A stretch of DNA of 8,435 nt, taken from assembly GCA_011048585.1 (NCBI GenBank), contig DSDS01000184.1:1-8435 (forward strand), in the 5' to 3' direction. Below, one piece after another: positions 1-8,435 of this stretch (position 1 is its first letter; every line of letters begins with the position of its first letter). This stretch comes from Desulfurivibrio alkaliphilus. GTDB taxonomy: Bacteria > Desulfobacterota > Desulfobulbia > Desulfobulbales > Desulfurivibrionaceae. A program made the position numbers and the translations under genes. The notes beneath the pieces are model-generated. The model saw nothing but the letters and a program-made list of their open reading frames with translations. It was not told where the DNA came from and searched no databases.

Positions 1-13
1 ACTGCTCAACTGG

Positions 14-682
14 ATGGACTCCCGCAGCAACAGTACCGGCGACAACCTCGGCAATATCCTGGTGGAGATGGGGGCGCTGCCCCCCTCCGCCCTGGCCGAC
101 GGCCTGGTTCACCAAAGTCTGCCCGATCAGTTGCTGGCCAGCCTCAATGCCGACGACCTGCGGCTCCTGCTGCGGATCTCGGCCCTGATCCAGCATCTCA
201 ACAAGGGGCCATGGCTGCTGGCCAGCATCATGCAGTTGCTCAACCGCCTGCTGGACTGCGAAACCAGTTCCCTGATGCTGGCCGGTCCGGACACCGATGA
301 GACTCTGGTCAGCCTGCCCACCGCTCCTGGAGCAGCCGGCAAGGAGGAGCGCCGGGTTCCCATGGATAAAGGTCTGGCCGGTTGGGTCTTCCGCAACGGC
401 AAACCGGCCCTGGCGCCCAACATGCTGGAGGGCAAGAACGGGGGCGAAAACCACCGCCACGACCTCACCATCTCCCCTCGCTCCCTGTTGGCGGTGCCCC
501 TGTTCATCAACGGAGCCTGCCTTGGGGTTCTGGAGGCGACCAACAAAAACTCCGGCCTCTTCACCCGGCAGGATCTGCAAAAGTTGACCATCCTGGCCAA
601 CATGCTGGCCGGGACCCTGGGGGCGATCATGTCGCAAGAATCCCCTCTCACCACGACTCCACCGGCCCCGAGCAACCGATGA
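14..682 (+). CDS. GAF-domain protein with an N-terminal MshEN-like motif (possibly 5'-partial)
   Basis: A soluble protein of 222 residues if translation starts at ATG 14. The frame is open to the window edge (first codon at base 2) and no clear Shine-Dalgarno sequence precedes ATG 14, so the true start may lie upstream. Residues 11-34 (NLGNILVEMG...LVHQ) match the spacing of the 24-residue MshEN motif (RLGxxLVxxG...LxxxLxxQ), but Asn replaces the leading Arg. Residues about 49-205 form a GAF domain: an amphipathic first helix, then VPMDKGLAGWVFRNGKPAL, SLLAVPLFINGACLGVLEATNK, and a closing helix. GAF domains bind small ligands or mediate dimerisation. No kinase, GGDEF, EAL or DNA-binding output domain follows, only a short Pro/Thr-rich tail (about 208-222). 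The stop codon overlaps the yejA start by 4 bases (ATGA), so the two genes are probably coupled. A signalling or adaptor role is inferred. The GAF assignment is solid from sequence pattern; the ligand and function are unknown. Confidence 0.78.
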   Translation: MDSRSNSTGDNLGNILVEMGALPPSALADGLVHQSLPDQLLASLNADDLRLLLRISALIQHLNKGPWLLASIMQLLNRLLDCETSSLMLAGPDTDETLVSLPTAPGAAGKEERRVPMDKGLAGWVFRNGKPALAPNMLEGKNGGENHRHDLTISPRSLLAVPLFINGACLGVLEATNKNSGLFTRQDLQKLTILANMLAGTLGAIMSQESPLTTTPPAPSNR

Positions 683-2544
683 AGAAAACCGCAACCGGCC
701 CCAACTCACCCTCCCCGGTTAAGAATCAGCTCCTGGCAGCATTTTTTCCCCTGCTGCTGGGCCTCCTGGCGGTAACCGGCGTTGCCGGCGCCGGCGAAAA
801 GAACCCCGAACTCCCGCCGGCCCAACCCACCCACGGCATCAGTATCGACGGCATTCTCAAATACCCCGAGGGGTTCAAGCATTTCACCTACGCCTCCCCG
901 GCCGCCAAGCGCGGCGGCGAATTGGTGCTCCACGATCTGGGCGGATTCGACAAGATGAACCCCTTCACCCTCAAGGGGGCGGCCCCGGCCGGGCTGGACA
1001 CCCTGGTATTCGAACCCCTGGCGGTGGCCAGCCTGGATGAACCCTTCGCCGCCTACGGCCTGATCGCCCAAGCCATCGAGCTGGCCGAGGATCGTCTCTC
1101 GGTCACCTTCACCCTCAATCCGGCGGCCCGGTTCTCCGACGGCAGCCCGGTGCGGGTGGAAGACGTCAAATTTTCGCTGGAGACCCTGAAAAGCAGCCAG
1201 GCCCATCCCTTCTACCAGCACTATCTCCAGGATATCAGCCGGGCCGAAATCCTGGATGAACGGCGGATCCGCTTCCACTTCACCCGGGTCAACCGGGAAC
1301 TGCACCTGATCGCCGCCCAGATTCCGGTGCTGTCGGAACAGTTTTACCGCCGCCACCCCTTTGACGCCGAGGGGCTGACTCCGCCCACCGGCTCAGGACC
1401 ATACCTGGTGGAACGGGTGGTGCCGGGACGGACCATAACCTACCGACGCAACCCCGATTACTGGGCCCGGGATCTCAACGTCCGCCGGGGGATGTTCAAC
1501 TTTGAAACCATCACCTTCAAGTATTTCAAGGATCAGATCGTCTCCCTGGAGGCCTTCAAGGCCGGGGAATTCGACTTCATGGCGATCAATATCGCCAAGC
1601 AATGGGCCCGGGACCTGGATGGAGCCCGCTTCGAACGGGGTGAGCTGGTCAAGAGGGAGGTGCCCCACCACAACAACGCCGGTATGCAGGGGTTTGTGAT
1701 CAACACCCGCCGCCCGATTTTCCAGGATCGCCGGGTCCGCCAGGCCCTGAACCTGGCCTTTGATTTCGAGTGGACCAACCGCACCATGTTCTACGACCAG
1801 TACACCCCCTGCGACTCCTACTTCAGCAACTCCTATCTGGCGGCCCGCGAATTGCCCGCCGGACTGGAGCTGGAGTACCTGGAAAAATTCCGGCAGCAGC
1901 TGCCGGCCGAGGTTTTCACCACCCCGCTCACCCCGGTGAGTACCGACCCGCCCCACAGCCTGCGCGGTAATCTCTTGCGGGCCGTGGAACTGCTGGCCGA
2001 GGCCGGCTGGAGGGTGGAGAACGGGGTGCTGCGCAACCGGCAAGGGGAGGTTTTCAGTTTTGAGATCCTGCTCGATTCTCCATCCTTTGAGCGGGTGATG
2101 GCCCCCTATGTCAAAAACCTGCAACGGCTGGGGATGCGGGTAACCTACCGCCAGATCGATGCCGCCCTCTACATGCGACGCCTCAACAGCTTCGATTTCG
2201 ACATGGTGGTGACGGTGTTCGGCCAATCGCAATCGCCGGGCAACGAACAGCGCAATTACTGGCACTCCACCGCCGCCGACCGGCCCGGCAGCCGCAACCT
2301 GGCCGGGATCAAAGACCCGGTGGTGGACCGGCTGGTGGATAAGGTTATCTACGCCGAAACCCAGGAGGAGTTGGTCGCCGCCAGCCGGGCCCTTGACCGA
2401 ACCCTGTGGTACGGCTACTATGTAGTACCCAACTGGTACCTGGACAGTTGGCGGCTGACCTATCGCGACACCTTCGCCTGGCCGGAGACCCTGCCCCTGT
2501 ACTACCGGCCTTTTCAGCTGTTGATGACCTGGTGGGTGAAATAG
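679..2544 (+). CDS. yejA: Periplasmic peptide-binding protein YejA of an ABC importer
   Basis: Extracellular solute-binding protein of family 5 (SBP_bac_5 fold), 621 residues; E. coli YejA has about 604. It captures oligopeptides or peptide-like compounds in the periplasm and delivers them to YejBE. Residues 1-38 are a Sec signal peptide: a basic N-region, a hydrophobic core at about 18-35 (LLAAFFPLLLGLLAVTGV) and an AGA cleavage site before Gly39. There is no lipobox Cys, so the mature protein should be soluble. YejA hallmarks are HGISIDGILKYPEGFKHF at 52-69 followed by SPAAKRGGEL, the FDKMNPF motif at 90-96, GSGPYLVERVVPGR followed by RRNPDYW in the middle, and the C-terminus ending in TWWVK. 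ATG 679 was chosen because it gives the signal peptide and overlaps the upstream stop by 4 bases. The same frame stays open back to 382 without protein-like sequence. A weak GAG at 670-672 may serve as the ribosome binding site. Family members import microcin C in E. coli and murein peptides in some alphaproteobacteria; the substrate here is unknown. Confidence 0.94.
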   Translation: MKKTATGPNSPSPVKNQLLAAFFPLLLGLLAVTGVAGAGEKNPELPPAQPTHGISIDGILKYPEGFKHFTYASPAAKRGGELVLHDLGGFDKMNPFTLKGAAPAGLDTLVFEPLAVASLDEPFAAYGLIAQAIELAEDRLSVTFTLNPAARFSDGSPVRVEDVKFSLETLKSSQAHPFYQHYLQDISRAEILDERRIRFHFTRVNRELHLIAAQIPVLSEQFYRRHPFDAEGLTPPTGSGPYLVERVVPGRTITYRRNPDYWARDLNVRRGMFNFETITFKYFKDQIVSLEAFKAGEFDFMAINIAKQWARDLDGARFERGELVKREVPHHNNAGMQGFVINTRRPIFQDRRVRQALNLAFDFEWTNRTMFYDQYTPCDSYFSNSYLAARELPAGLELEYLEKFRQQLPAEVFTTPLTPVSTDPPHSLRGNLLRAVELLAEAGWRVENGVLRNRQGEVFSFEILLDSPSFERVMAPYVKNLQRLGMRVTYRQIDAALYMRRLNSFDFDMVVTVFGQSQSPGNEQRNYWHSTAADRPGSRNLAGIKDPVVDRLVDKVIYAETQEELVAASRALDRTLWYGYYVVPNWYLDSWRLTYRDTFAWPETLPLYYRPFQLLMTWWVK

Positions 2545-3597
2545 ATGGCCGCCTATATTCTCCGTCGCATTCTGCTGATGATTCCCACCCTTTTTGGGGT
2601 GATGCTGGTGACCTTTGTCGTCACCCAGTTCGTGCCCGGCGGCCCGGTGGAGCGGATGCTGGCCCAGATCGAGGGCCACGGCGGAGTCGGCGAGGTGCGG
2701 GCAAGCGGAGCGGGCGATCTTTATCAAGGGGCCCAGGGGCTGGACGAGGAGCGGATTCAGCAGCTCCGGGCTCTCTACGGCTTCGATCGCCCGCCGGCCG
2801 AACGGTTCATCACCATGATGAAAAACTACCTGGTCTTCGATTTCGGCCAGAGCTATTACCACCACACCTCGGTGGTCGGCCTGGTGATCTCCAAACTGCC
2901 GGTATCCATCTCTCTGGGGCTGTGGACCTTTGTCATCGTTTACGGGGTCTGCGTTCCCCTGGGGATCAAGAAGGCGATGAACGACGGCTCCCGCTTCGAT
3001 GTGGTCAGCAGCACCATTATTCTCATCGGCTACGCCATCCCCGGTTTCGTGCTGGCCATTGTTCTGATCGTTCTCTTTGGCGGCGGCAGCTTCTGGAACA
3101 TCTTTCCCCTGCGCGGCATCGTCTCCGACCACTGGCATGAGCTGGGAACGATTGCCAGGGTGTTGGATTACCTCTGGCATATGGTCCTGCCGGTGACCGC
3201 CAGCGCCGTGGGCAGTCTGGCGGTGATGACCTTGTTGACCAAAAACAGTTTTCTCGAAGAGATACGCAAACAGTACGTACTCACCGCCCGGGCCAAGGGA
3301 CTGAGTGAAAAACGGGTGCTCTACCGCCACGTTTTCCGTAACGCCATCATCCCGATCATCACCGGTTTCCCCGGCTCCTTCATCGCCGCCTTCTTCACCG
3401 GCAGCCTGCTGATCGAAACTATCTTTTCCCTGGACGGCATGGGGCTGCTGGCCTACGAATCGATTATGAACCGCGACTATCCGGTGGTGCTGGGGACCCT
3501 CTACTTCTTCACCATCATCGGCCTGATCTCGCGGCTGCTCACCGACATCAGCTACGTTGTGGTGGACCCGCGGATCACCTTTGAAAGTGTCAAATAA
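2545..3597 (+). CDS. yejB: Peptide ABC importer inner-membrane permease YejB
   Basis: Integral membrane permease of the DppB/OppB class (BPD_transp_1), 350 residues; E. coli YejB has 364. It pairs with YejE to form the translocation channel. The N-terminal helix (AAYILRRILLMIPTLFGVML, about 2-28) leads to FVPGGPVERML. A long periplasmic segment follows, containing RASGAGDLYQGAQGLDEERI and LYGFDRPPAERF, which matches the Yej subfamily insert. The remaining helices include SLGLWTFVIVYGVCVPLGIKK and SSTIILIGYAIPGFVLAIVL. The cytoplasmic EAA coupling loop is at about 240-272 (KQYVLTARAKGLSEKRVLYR then HVFRNAIIP) and would dock on one ATPase domain of YejF. The C-terminus, DISYVVVDPRITFE, is typical of YejB. 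The ATG directly abuts the yejA stop (TAGATG), and GGTGGGTGA at 2530-2538 may serve as a modest ribosome binding site, so translation is likely coupled. Nothing appears truncated or mutated. Confidence 0.97.
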   Translation: MAAYILRRILLMIPTLFGVMLVTFVVTQFVPGGPVERMLAQIEGHGGVGEVRASGAGDLYQGAQGLDEERIQQLRALYGFDRPPAERFITMMKNYLVFDFGQSYYHHTSVVGLVISKLPVSISLGLWTFVIVYGVCVPLGIKKAMNDGSRFDVVSSTIILIGYAIPGFVLAIVLIVLFGGGSFWNIFPLRGIVSDHWHELGTIARVLDYLWHMVLPVTASAVGSLAVMTLLTKNSFLEEIRKQYVLTARAKGLSEKRVLYRHVFRNAIIPIITGFPGSFIAAFFTGSLLIETIFSLDGMGLLAYESIMNRDYPVVLGTLYFFTIIGLISRLLTDISYVVVDPRITFESVK

Positions 3598-3598
3598 G

Positions 3599-4658
3599 AT
3601 GACGATCCAGCCACCGGCCCATAATACTCCCGCCCCCAGCGTCGGGAAAAAACCGCTCTCCCGGCGCTGGCGCCGTTTCCGGGCCAACCGGCGGGGCTAC
3701 TACAGCCTGCTGATCTTTGCCCTGCTCTTCGGCCTCTGCCTCTTTGCCGAGCTGTTGAGCAACGACAAACCGCTGGTGGTCCACTACCAGCAGGGCTGGT
3801 ATTTCCCCCTGCTGGTCGCCTACCCCGAGACCACCTTCGGGGGTGATTTCCGCACCGAAACCGATTACCGCGACCCCTTCTTCCGCGCCCGGATGGCGGA
3901 GCCCGGCAACTGGGCCATCTTTCCCCCCAACCCCCACAGCTACGATTCGATCAATCTGGAACTGACCCGGCCGGTACCCGCCCCGCCCTCGACCGACAAT
4001 TTCCTGGGCACCGACGACCGGGGCCGGGATGTCCTGGCCCGCTTGATCTATGGTTTCCGCCTTTCGGTCCTCTTCGGCCTGGGCCTGACCATCATCGGCA
4101 CCGGCATCGGGATCATGGCCGGGGCCATCCAGGGATATCTCGGCGGCCGCACCGATCTCTTCATGCAGCGTTTCATCGAAATCTGGGGCGCCATGCCCGA
4201 ACTTTATCTGCTGATCATCTTCGCCGCCATCTTCAAGCCCAGCATCGCCCTGCTGCTGATCCTGCTCTCCCTTTTCGGCTGGATGGGGCTTTCCGATTAT
4301 GTCCGGGCCGAGTTTCTCAAGGGCCGGAACATGGAGTATGTCAAGGCCGCCAAGGCGCTGGGGGTGGGCAATATCAAGATCATGTTCCGCCACCTGCTGC
4401 CCAACGGCATGACCCCGGTGATAACCTTTCTCCCTTTCCGGATGAGCGGCGCCATCCTGGCCCTGACCAGCCTGGACTTCCTCGGCCTGGGTGTGCCGCC
4501 GCCCACCCCCAGCCTGGGGGAACTGCTGGCCCAGGGCAAGGCCAACATCATGGCCTGGTGGCTGTCGCTGAGCACCTTCCTGGTGCTGGTCGGCACCCTG
4601 ACCCTGTTGATCTTTATCGGCGAGGCCCTCCGTGAAGCCTTTGACCCCAGGAAAACCG

Positions 4659-4666
<8 letters not shown>
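3599..4666 (+). CDS. yejE: Peptide ABC importer inner-membrane permease YejE
   Basis: Integral membrane permease of the DppC/OppC class, 355 residues; E. coli YejE has 341. It is the second channel subunit next to YejB. The proline-rich N-terminus and basic stretch (LSRRWRRFRANRRGYYSLLI) are followed by the first transmembrane helix at about 33-53. A large periplasmic segment typical of Yej contains NDKPLVVHYQQGWYFPLL and DYRDPFF. The segment FLGTDDRGRDVLARLIYG opens the permease core, and the EAA coupling loop is at 246-270 (EYVKAAKALGVGNIKIMFRH). The C-terminal part holds LTSLDFLGLGVPPPTPSLGE and ends in GEALREAFDPRK, as in YejE. ATG 3599 follows the yejB stop by one base. An upstream GTG or ATG in the same frame within yejB would only add non-conserved residues, so it was not used. 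No strong Shine-Dalgarno sequence is visible, and translation probably depends on coupling to yejB. Confidence 0.96.
4649..4652 (+). promoter_or_regulatory. Ribosome binding site that favours GTG 4659 as the yejF start
   Basis: AGGA lies inside the last codons of yejE, six bases before GTG 4659. The other possible start in this frame, GTG 4632, has only ggcgaggccctcc before it, with a weaker GAGG at a tighter distance. The site decides the start together with the N-terminal similarity to E. coli YejF as recalled. Confidence 0.6.
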
Positions 4667-6289
<1,623 letters not shown>

Positions 6290-6293
<4 letters not shown>

Positions 6294-8410
6294 AGACCGC
6301 CAGCCCCCAGCGCCGACGGGTCCGCCGCCCCGGTTTTATCCTGGGCAACGGCCTGATCATGCTGCTGCTGCTGGCGACGGTGGCCTACGGTTACTTCGGG
6401 TCGGTGACCCACCAGGCCCACCAGGCCCAACGGGGGGTGGTGGGCCTTAACCATCTCGAATATATCCGGGCCATCATCGAGCCGATGCAGGAATCCCGGG
6501 GACTGCTGACCATGGGCCGCCAAGCCGACGCGAGCCGCTCCGGGCCTCGGCTGGAGGGACGGTTGGCGGCGGTGGACCAGGCCTTTGCCTCCTTTCTGGA
6601 GTATCTGGCCAAAGAGCAAGACCCCTTGGGCCTGGCCGAGGAGAGCGGGGTCCGCCACCAGGAGTGGCGGCAACTCCGAGCCGCCCATGACTATTCCGCC
6701 TCCGAGCGGGTGTTTGAAGCCTTCACCGCCCAGATCGCCCGGCTGCTGACCCTCCATCGCCGGGTGATCTCCTCCTCCGGCCTTGATCTCGATCCGGTGG
6801 CCGACACCTACAATCTGGTCCAGATTCTCGACCTGCTGCTGGAAATGGCTTTGGAGCCAAACGGGCAGATCCGGGCCCTCTACGCCACCCTGCTCACCGC
6901 CCCCGCCGATGATCTCCAGATGGGCGACCGGATCCTGGGCCGGGCCCTGCTGCTCGATATCGTCAGCACTCGCCTGGAACATCATGCCGCCATGGTCCTC
7001 CAGGCCCGTCCCGATCTGGCCGGATCCCTGGAAGAACTCTTCCTCACCCTCCGGCCCACCATCGTCCAGATCCGCGACCTGCCCGCTGCCTATTACCCGA
7101 CGGCGGCCTCCACCCCGGTCGATGCCCAACATTTTTTCACTGCGGCCACCGAGATAATCACCGCCGGTTACCAGCTCTACGACAAGGCCCTGGCCGCCGC
7201 CCACGACAGCCTGGAGCAACGCCGGGTCCAGGCCCAAACCACCTTGCGCCGGACCGTGCCCCTCTTCCTGCTGATCTCGTTGGGTACCCTGGCCCTGGTG
7301 GGCTGGGGGCTGGCCGCCTGGCGCCAGCACCAGCGGGACACCGAAGATCTCCGCCGGCAAGGCTTTTTCCAGGCTCTGGTGGCCGAGACTTCAACCCGTT
7401 TTCTCCAGGCCGGTACCGAATCGATCGATGGGGTCATCAACGAGATGCTGCGGGCCACCGGTGAATTTTTCGCCGTGGACCGCGCCTATCTCTTCCGTTA
7501 CACCACCGACGGCGAACAACTGAACAACACCCATGAATGGTGCGCCCCCGGGGTCCCCCCCCAGCGGGAACAGCTGCAAAAAATCCCGGTGGCGGAGTTT
7601 CCCTGGTGGCAACGGAAAATGCGGGAACATTTCCAGGCCGGGCAGATCTTCACCATCCCCGATGTTGACCAAATGCCCGCCGAAGCGGCGGCCGAACGCG
7701 AAAAGCTCAGCTCCCAGGGTATTCACTCCCTCTGCACCATTCCGGTGGCCGTCAACCAGCAGTTAGGGGGTTTTGTCGGTTTTGATTCCCTGCGCCTGCG
7801 GCCGTGTGATGAGGTCCAGACGGCCCCCCGGCTGACCATGATCGCCAACCTGATCTCGGCCGGCCTGGAGCGGGAAGCCCTGGAGCGGGAACTGACGGTC
7901 AACGCCATTACCGACGGGCTGACCGGCCTCTACAACCGGCGCCACTTCTTCACCGGCCTGACCACCCAGATCAAGGAGTACCGCCGGACCCACAAACCTT
8001 TTGCCCTGGCCATCTTCGATCTCGATCATTTCAAACAGCTCAACGATACCCACGGCCATCTGGTGGGTGACTGTGTGCTGAAAGAGTTCGCCACCCTCCT
8101 GCGGGAGGGCTTTCGGGCCTTCGATATCGTGGCCCGCTACGGCGGTGAGGAGTTCATTGTGATGCTGATCGACAGCGACCGCAAAGCGGCGGCGGCCATC
8201 GCCCAACGGATGCTGGACACCACCCGCCGCCACCATTTTGCGTGCAACGGAGAATCGTTACGGATCACCATCAGCGGCGGAGTGGTTGATGCGACTGAAA
8301 TTACAGCAGAAAAACTGACCCCGGAGGCTTTGGTGGACCAAGCGGACCAGCGTCTCTACCGGGCCAAAGAGGCCGGTCGGGACCAGGTCATCTGGCAAGA
8401 GGCGAAATAG
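6290..8410 (+). CDS. Membrane-bound diguanylate cyclase with periplasmic helical sensor and GAF domain
   Basis: Predicted to make cyclic di-GMP from two GTP in response to a periplasmic signal; 706 residues. Helices at 16-37 and 323-344 anchor it and enclose a periplasmic region of about 285 residues, rich in helix. That region contains ESRGLL (68-73) and GLDLDPVADTYNLVQILDLL starting at 164, a pattern like the helical sensor regions of some chemoreceptors. No HAMP domain follows the second helix. A GAF domain covers about 370-530 (DRAYLFRY, EWCAPGVPPQ, FPWW at 437-440, GGFVGFD at 493-499). The GGDEF domain spans about 538-702: DGLTGLYNRR at 542-551, DLDHFK at 577-582, NDTHGHLVGD at 585-594, and the active site GGEEF at 618-622. 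RAFD at 609-612 is a canonical inhibitory I-site, five residues before GGEEF, so product feedback is expected. There is no EAL or HD-GYP domain. The start overlaps the yejF stop by 4 bases, with strong GGGAGG six bases upstream. Activity is well supported; the input ligand is unknown. Confidence 0.95.
6408..6429 (+). repeat. Short in-frame 9-base tandem repeat in the cyclase gene
   Basis: The unit caccaggcc occurs twice in tandem (6410-6418 and 6419-6427), and the 9-base period holds across 6408-6429. It encodes HQAHQAQ just after the first transmembrane helix of the diguanylate cyclase. Gain or loss of a unit by slippage would keep the frame. It may be only a coding coincidence. Confidence 0.6.
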
Positions 8411-8435
8411 GGGCCGTTAAAAACTGGCTGCGAAC

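Noticed and set aside
1..13. Promoter for the operon
   Set aside because: The 13 bases before ATG 14 read like coding sequence (Leu-Leu-Asn-Trp in the gene's frame) and hold no -10 or -35 element, so the promoter must be upstream of the window.
382..678. Extension of yejA upstream in the same frame by 99 codons
   Set aside because: The extra sequence lies inside the GAF gene in another frame, looks non-protein-like (Pro, His, Gly, Gln rich) and would bury the clear signal peptide that begins at ATG 679.
1393..3687. A 764-codon open frame on the minus strand opposite yejA and yejB
   Set aside because: Its translation is rich in His, Gln, Gly and Asp with no recognisable domain, and it lies exactly opposite two certain genes. 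High GC at third codon positions removes stop codons on the opposite strand, which explains the length.
8411..8435. Possible transcription terminator after the cyclase stop
   Set aside because: Only 25 bases remain. The best inverted pair is three G-C pairs around gccgttaaaaactggc with a mismatch and no T-tract, too weak to call. The real terminator, if any, is beyond the window.

Overview
The window is one continuous, plus-strand, high-GC protein-coding block from a Gram-negative bacterium. By eye the GC content is roughly 60-65%, with strongly GC-biased third codon positions. The periplasmic binding protein has a signal peptide with no lipobox, which indicates a diderm cell envelope. The style of the proteins would fit a Desulfobacterota or other proteobacterial genome. 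That assignment is a guess, because no taxonomic marker gene is present.

Layout from left to right: (1) a small GAF-domain protein whose N-terminus carries a single MshEN-like sequence motif (14-682, possibly 5'-truncated by the window edge); (2) yejA, a periplasmic peptide-binding protein (679-2544); (3) yejB, permease (2545-3597); (4) yejE, permease (3599-4666); (5) yejF, a double-headed ABC ATPase (most likely 4659-6293, GTG start); (6) a membrane-bound diguanylate cyclase with a periplasmic helical sensor, a cytoplasmic GAF domain and a GGEEF domain with an inhibitory I-site (6290-8410). Only 25 bases follow the last stop codon.

The junctions are -4, 0, +1, -8 and -4 bases. All six genes therefore look like one transcript with translational coupling at each boundary. 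No promoter or terminator lies inside the window, and there is no non-coding stretch longer than 25 bases.

The four central genes form a complete YejABEF-type ABC importer for oligopeptides or peptide-like compounds. YejA captures substrate in the periplasm, YejB and YejE form the membrane channel, and YejF supplies ATP hydrolysis from its two fused nucleotide-binding domains. The unusual point is what flanks the importer. A GAF protein sits upstream and a c-di-GMP-synthesising sensor enzyme downstream, both locked into the operon by ATGA overlaps. The inference is that peptide availability, perhaps sensed through substrate-loaded YejA, is linked to c-di-GMP signalling, as in known binding-protein/receptor pairs such as NspS-MbaA or DppA-Tap. 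This is a hypothesis from context and is not shown by the sequence.
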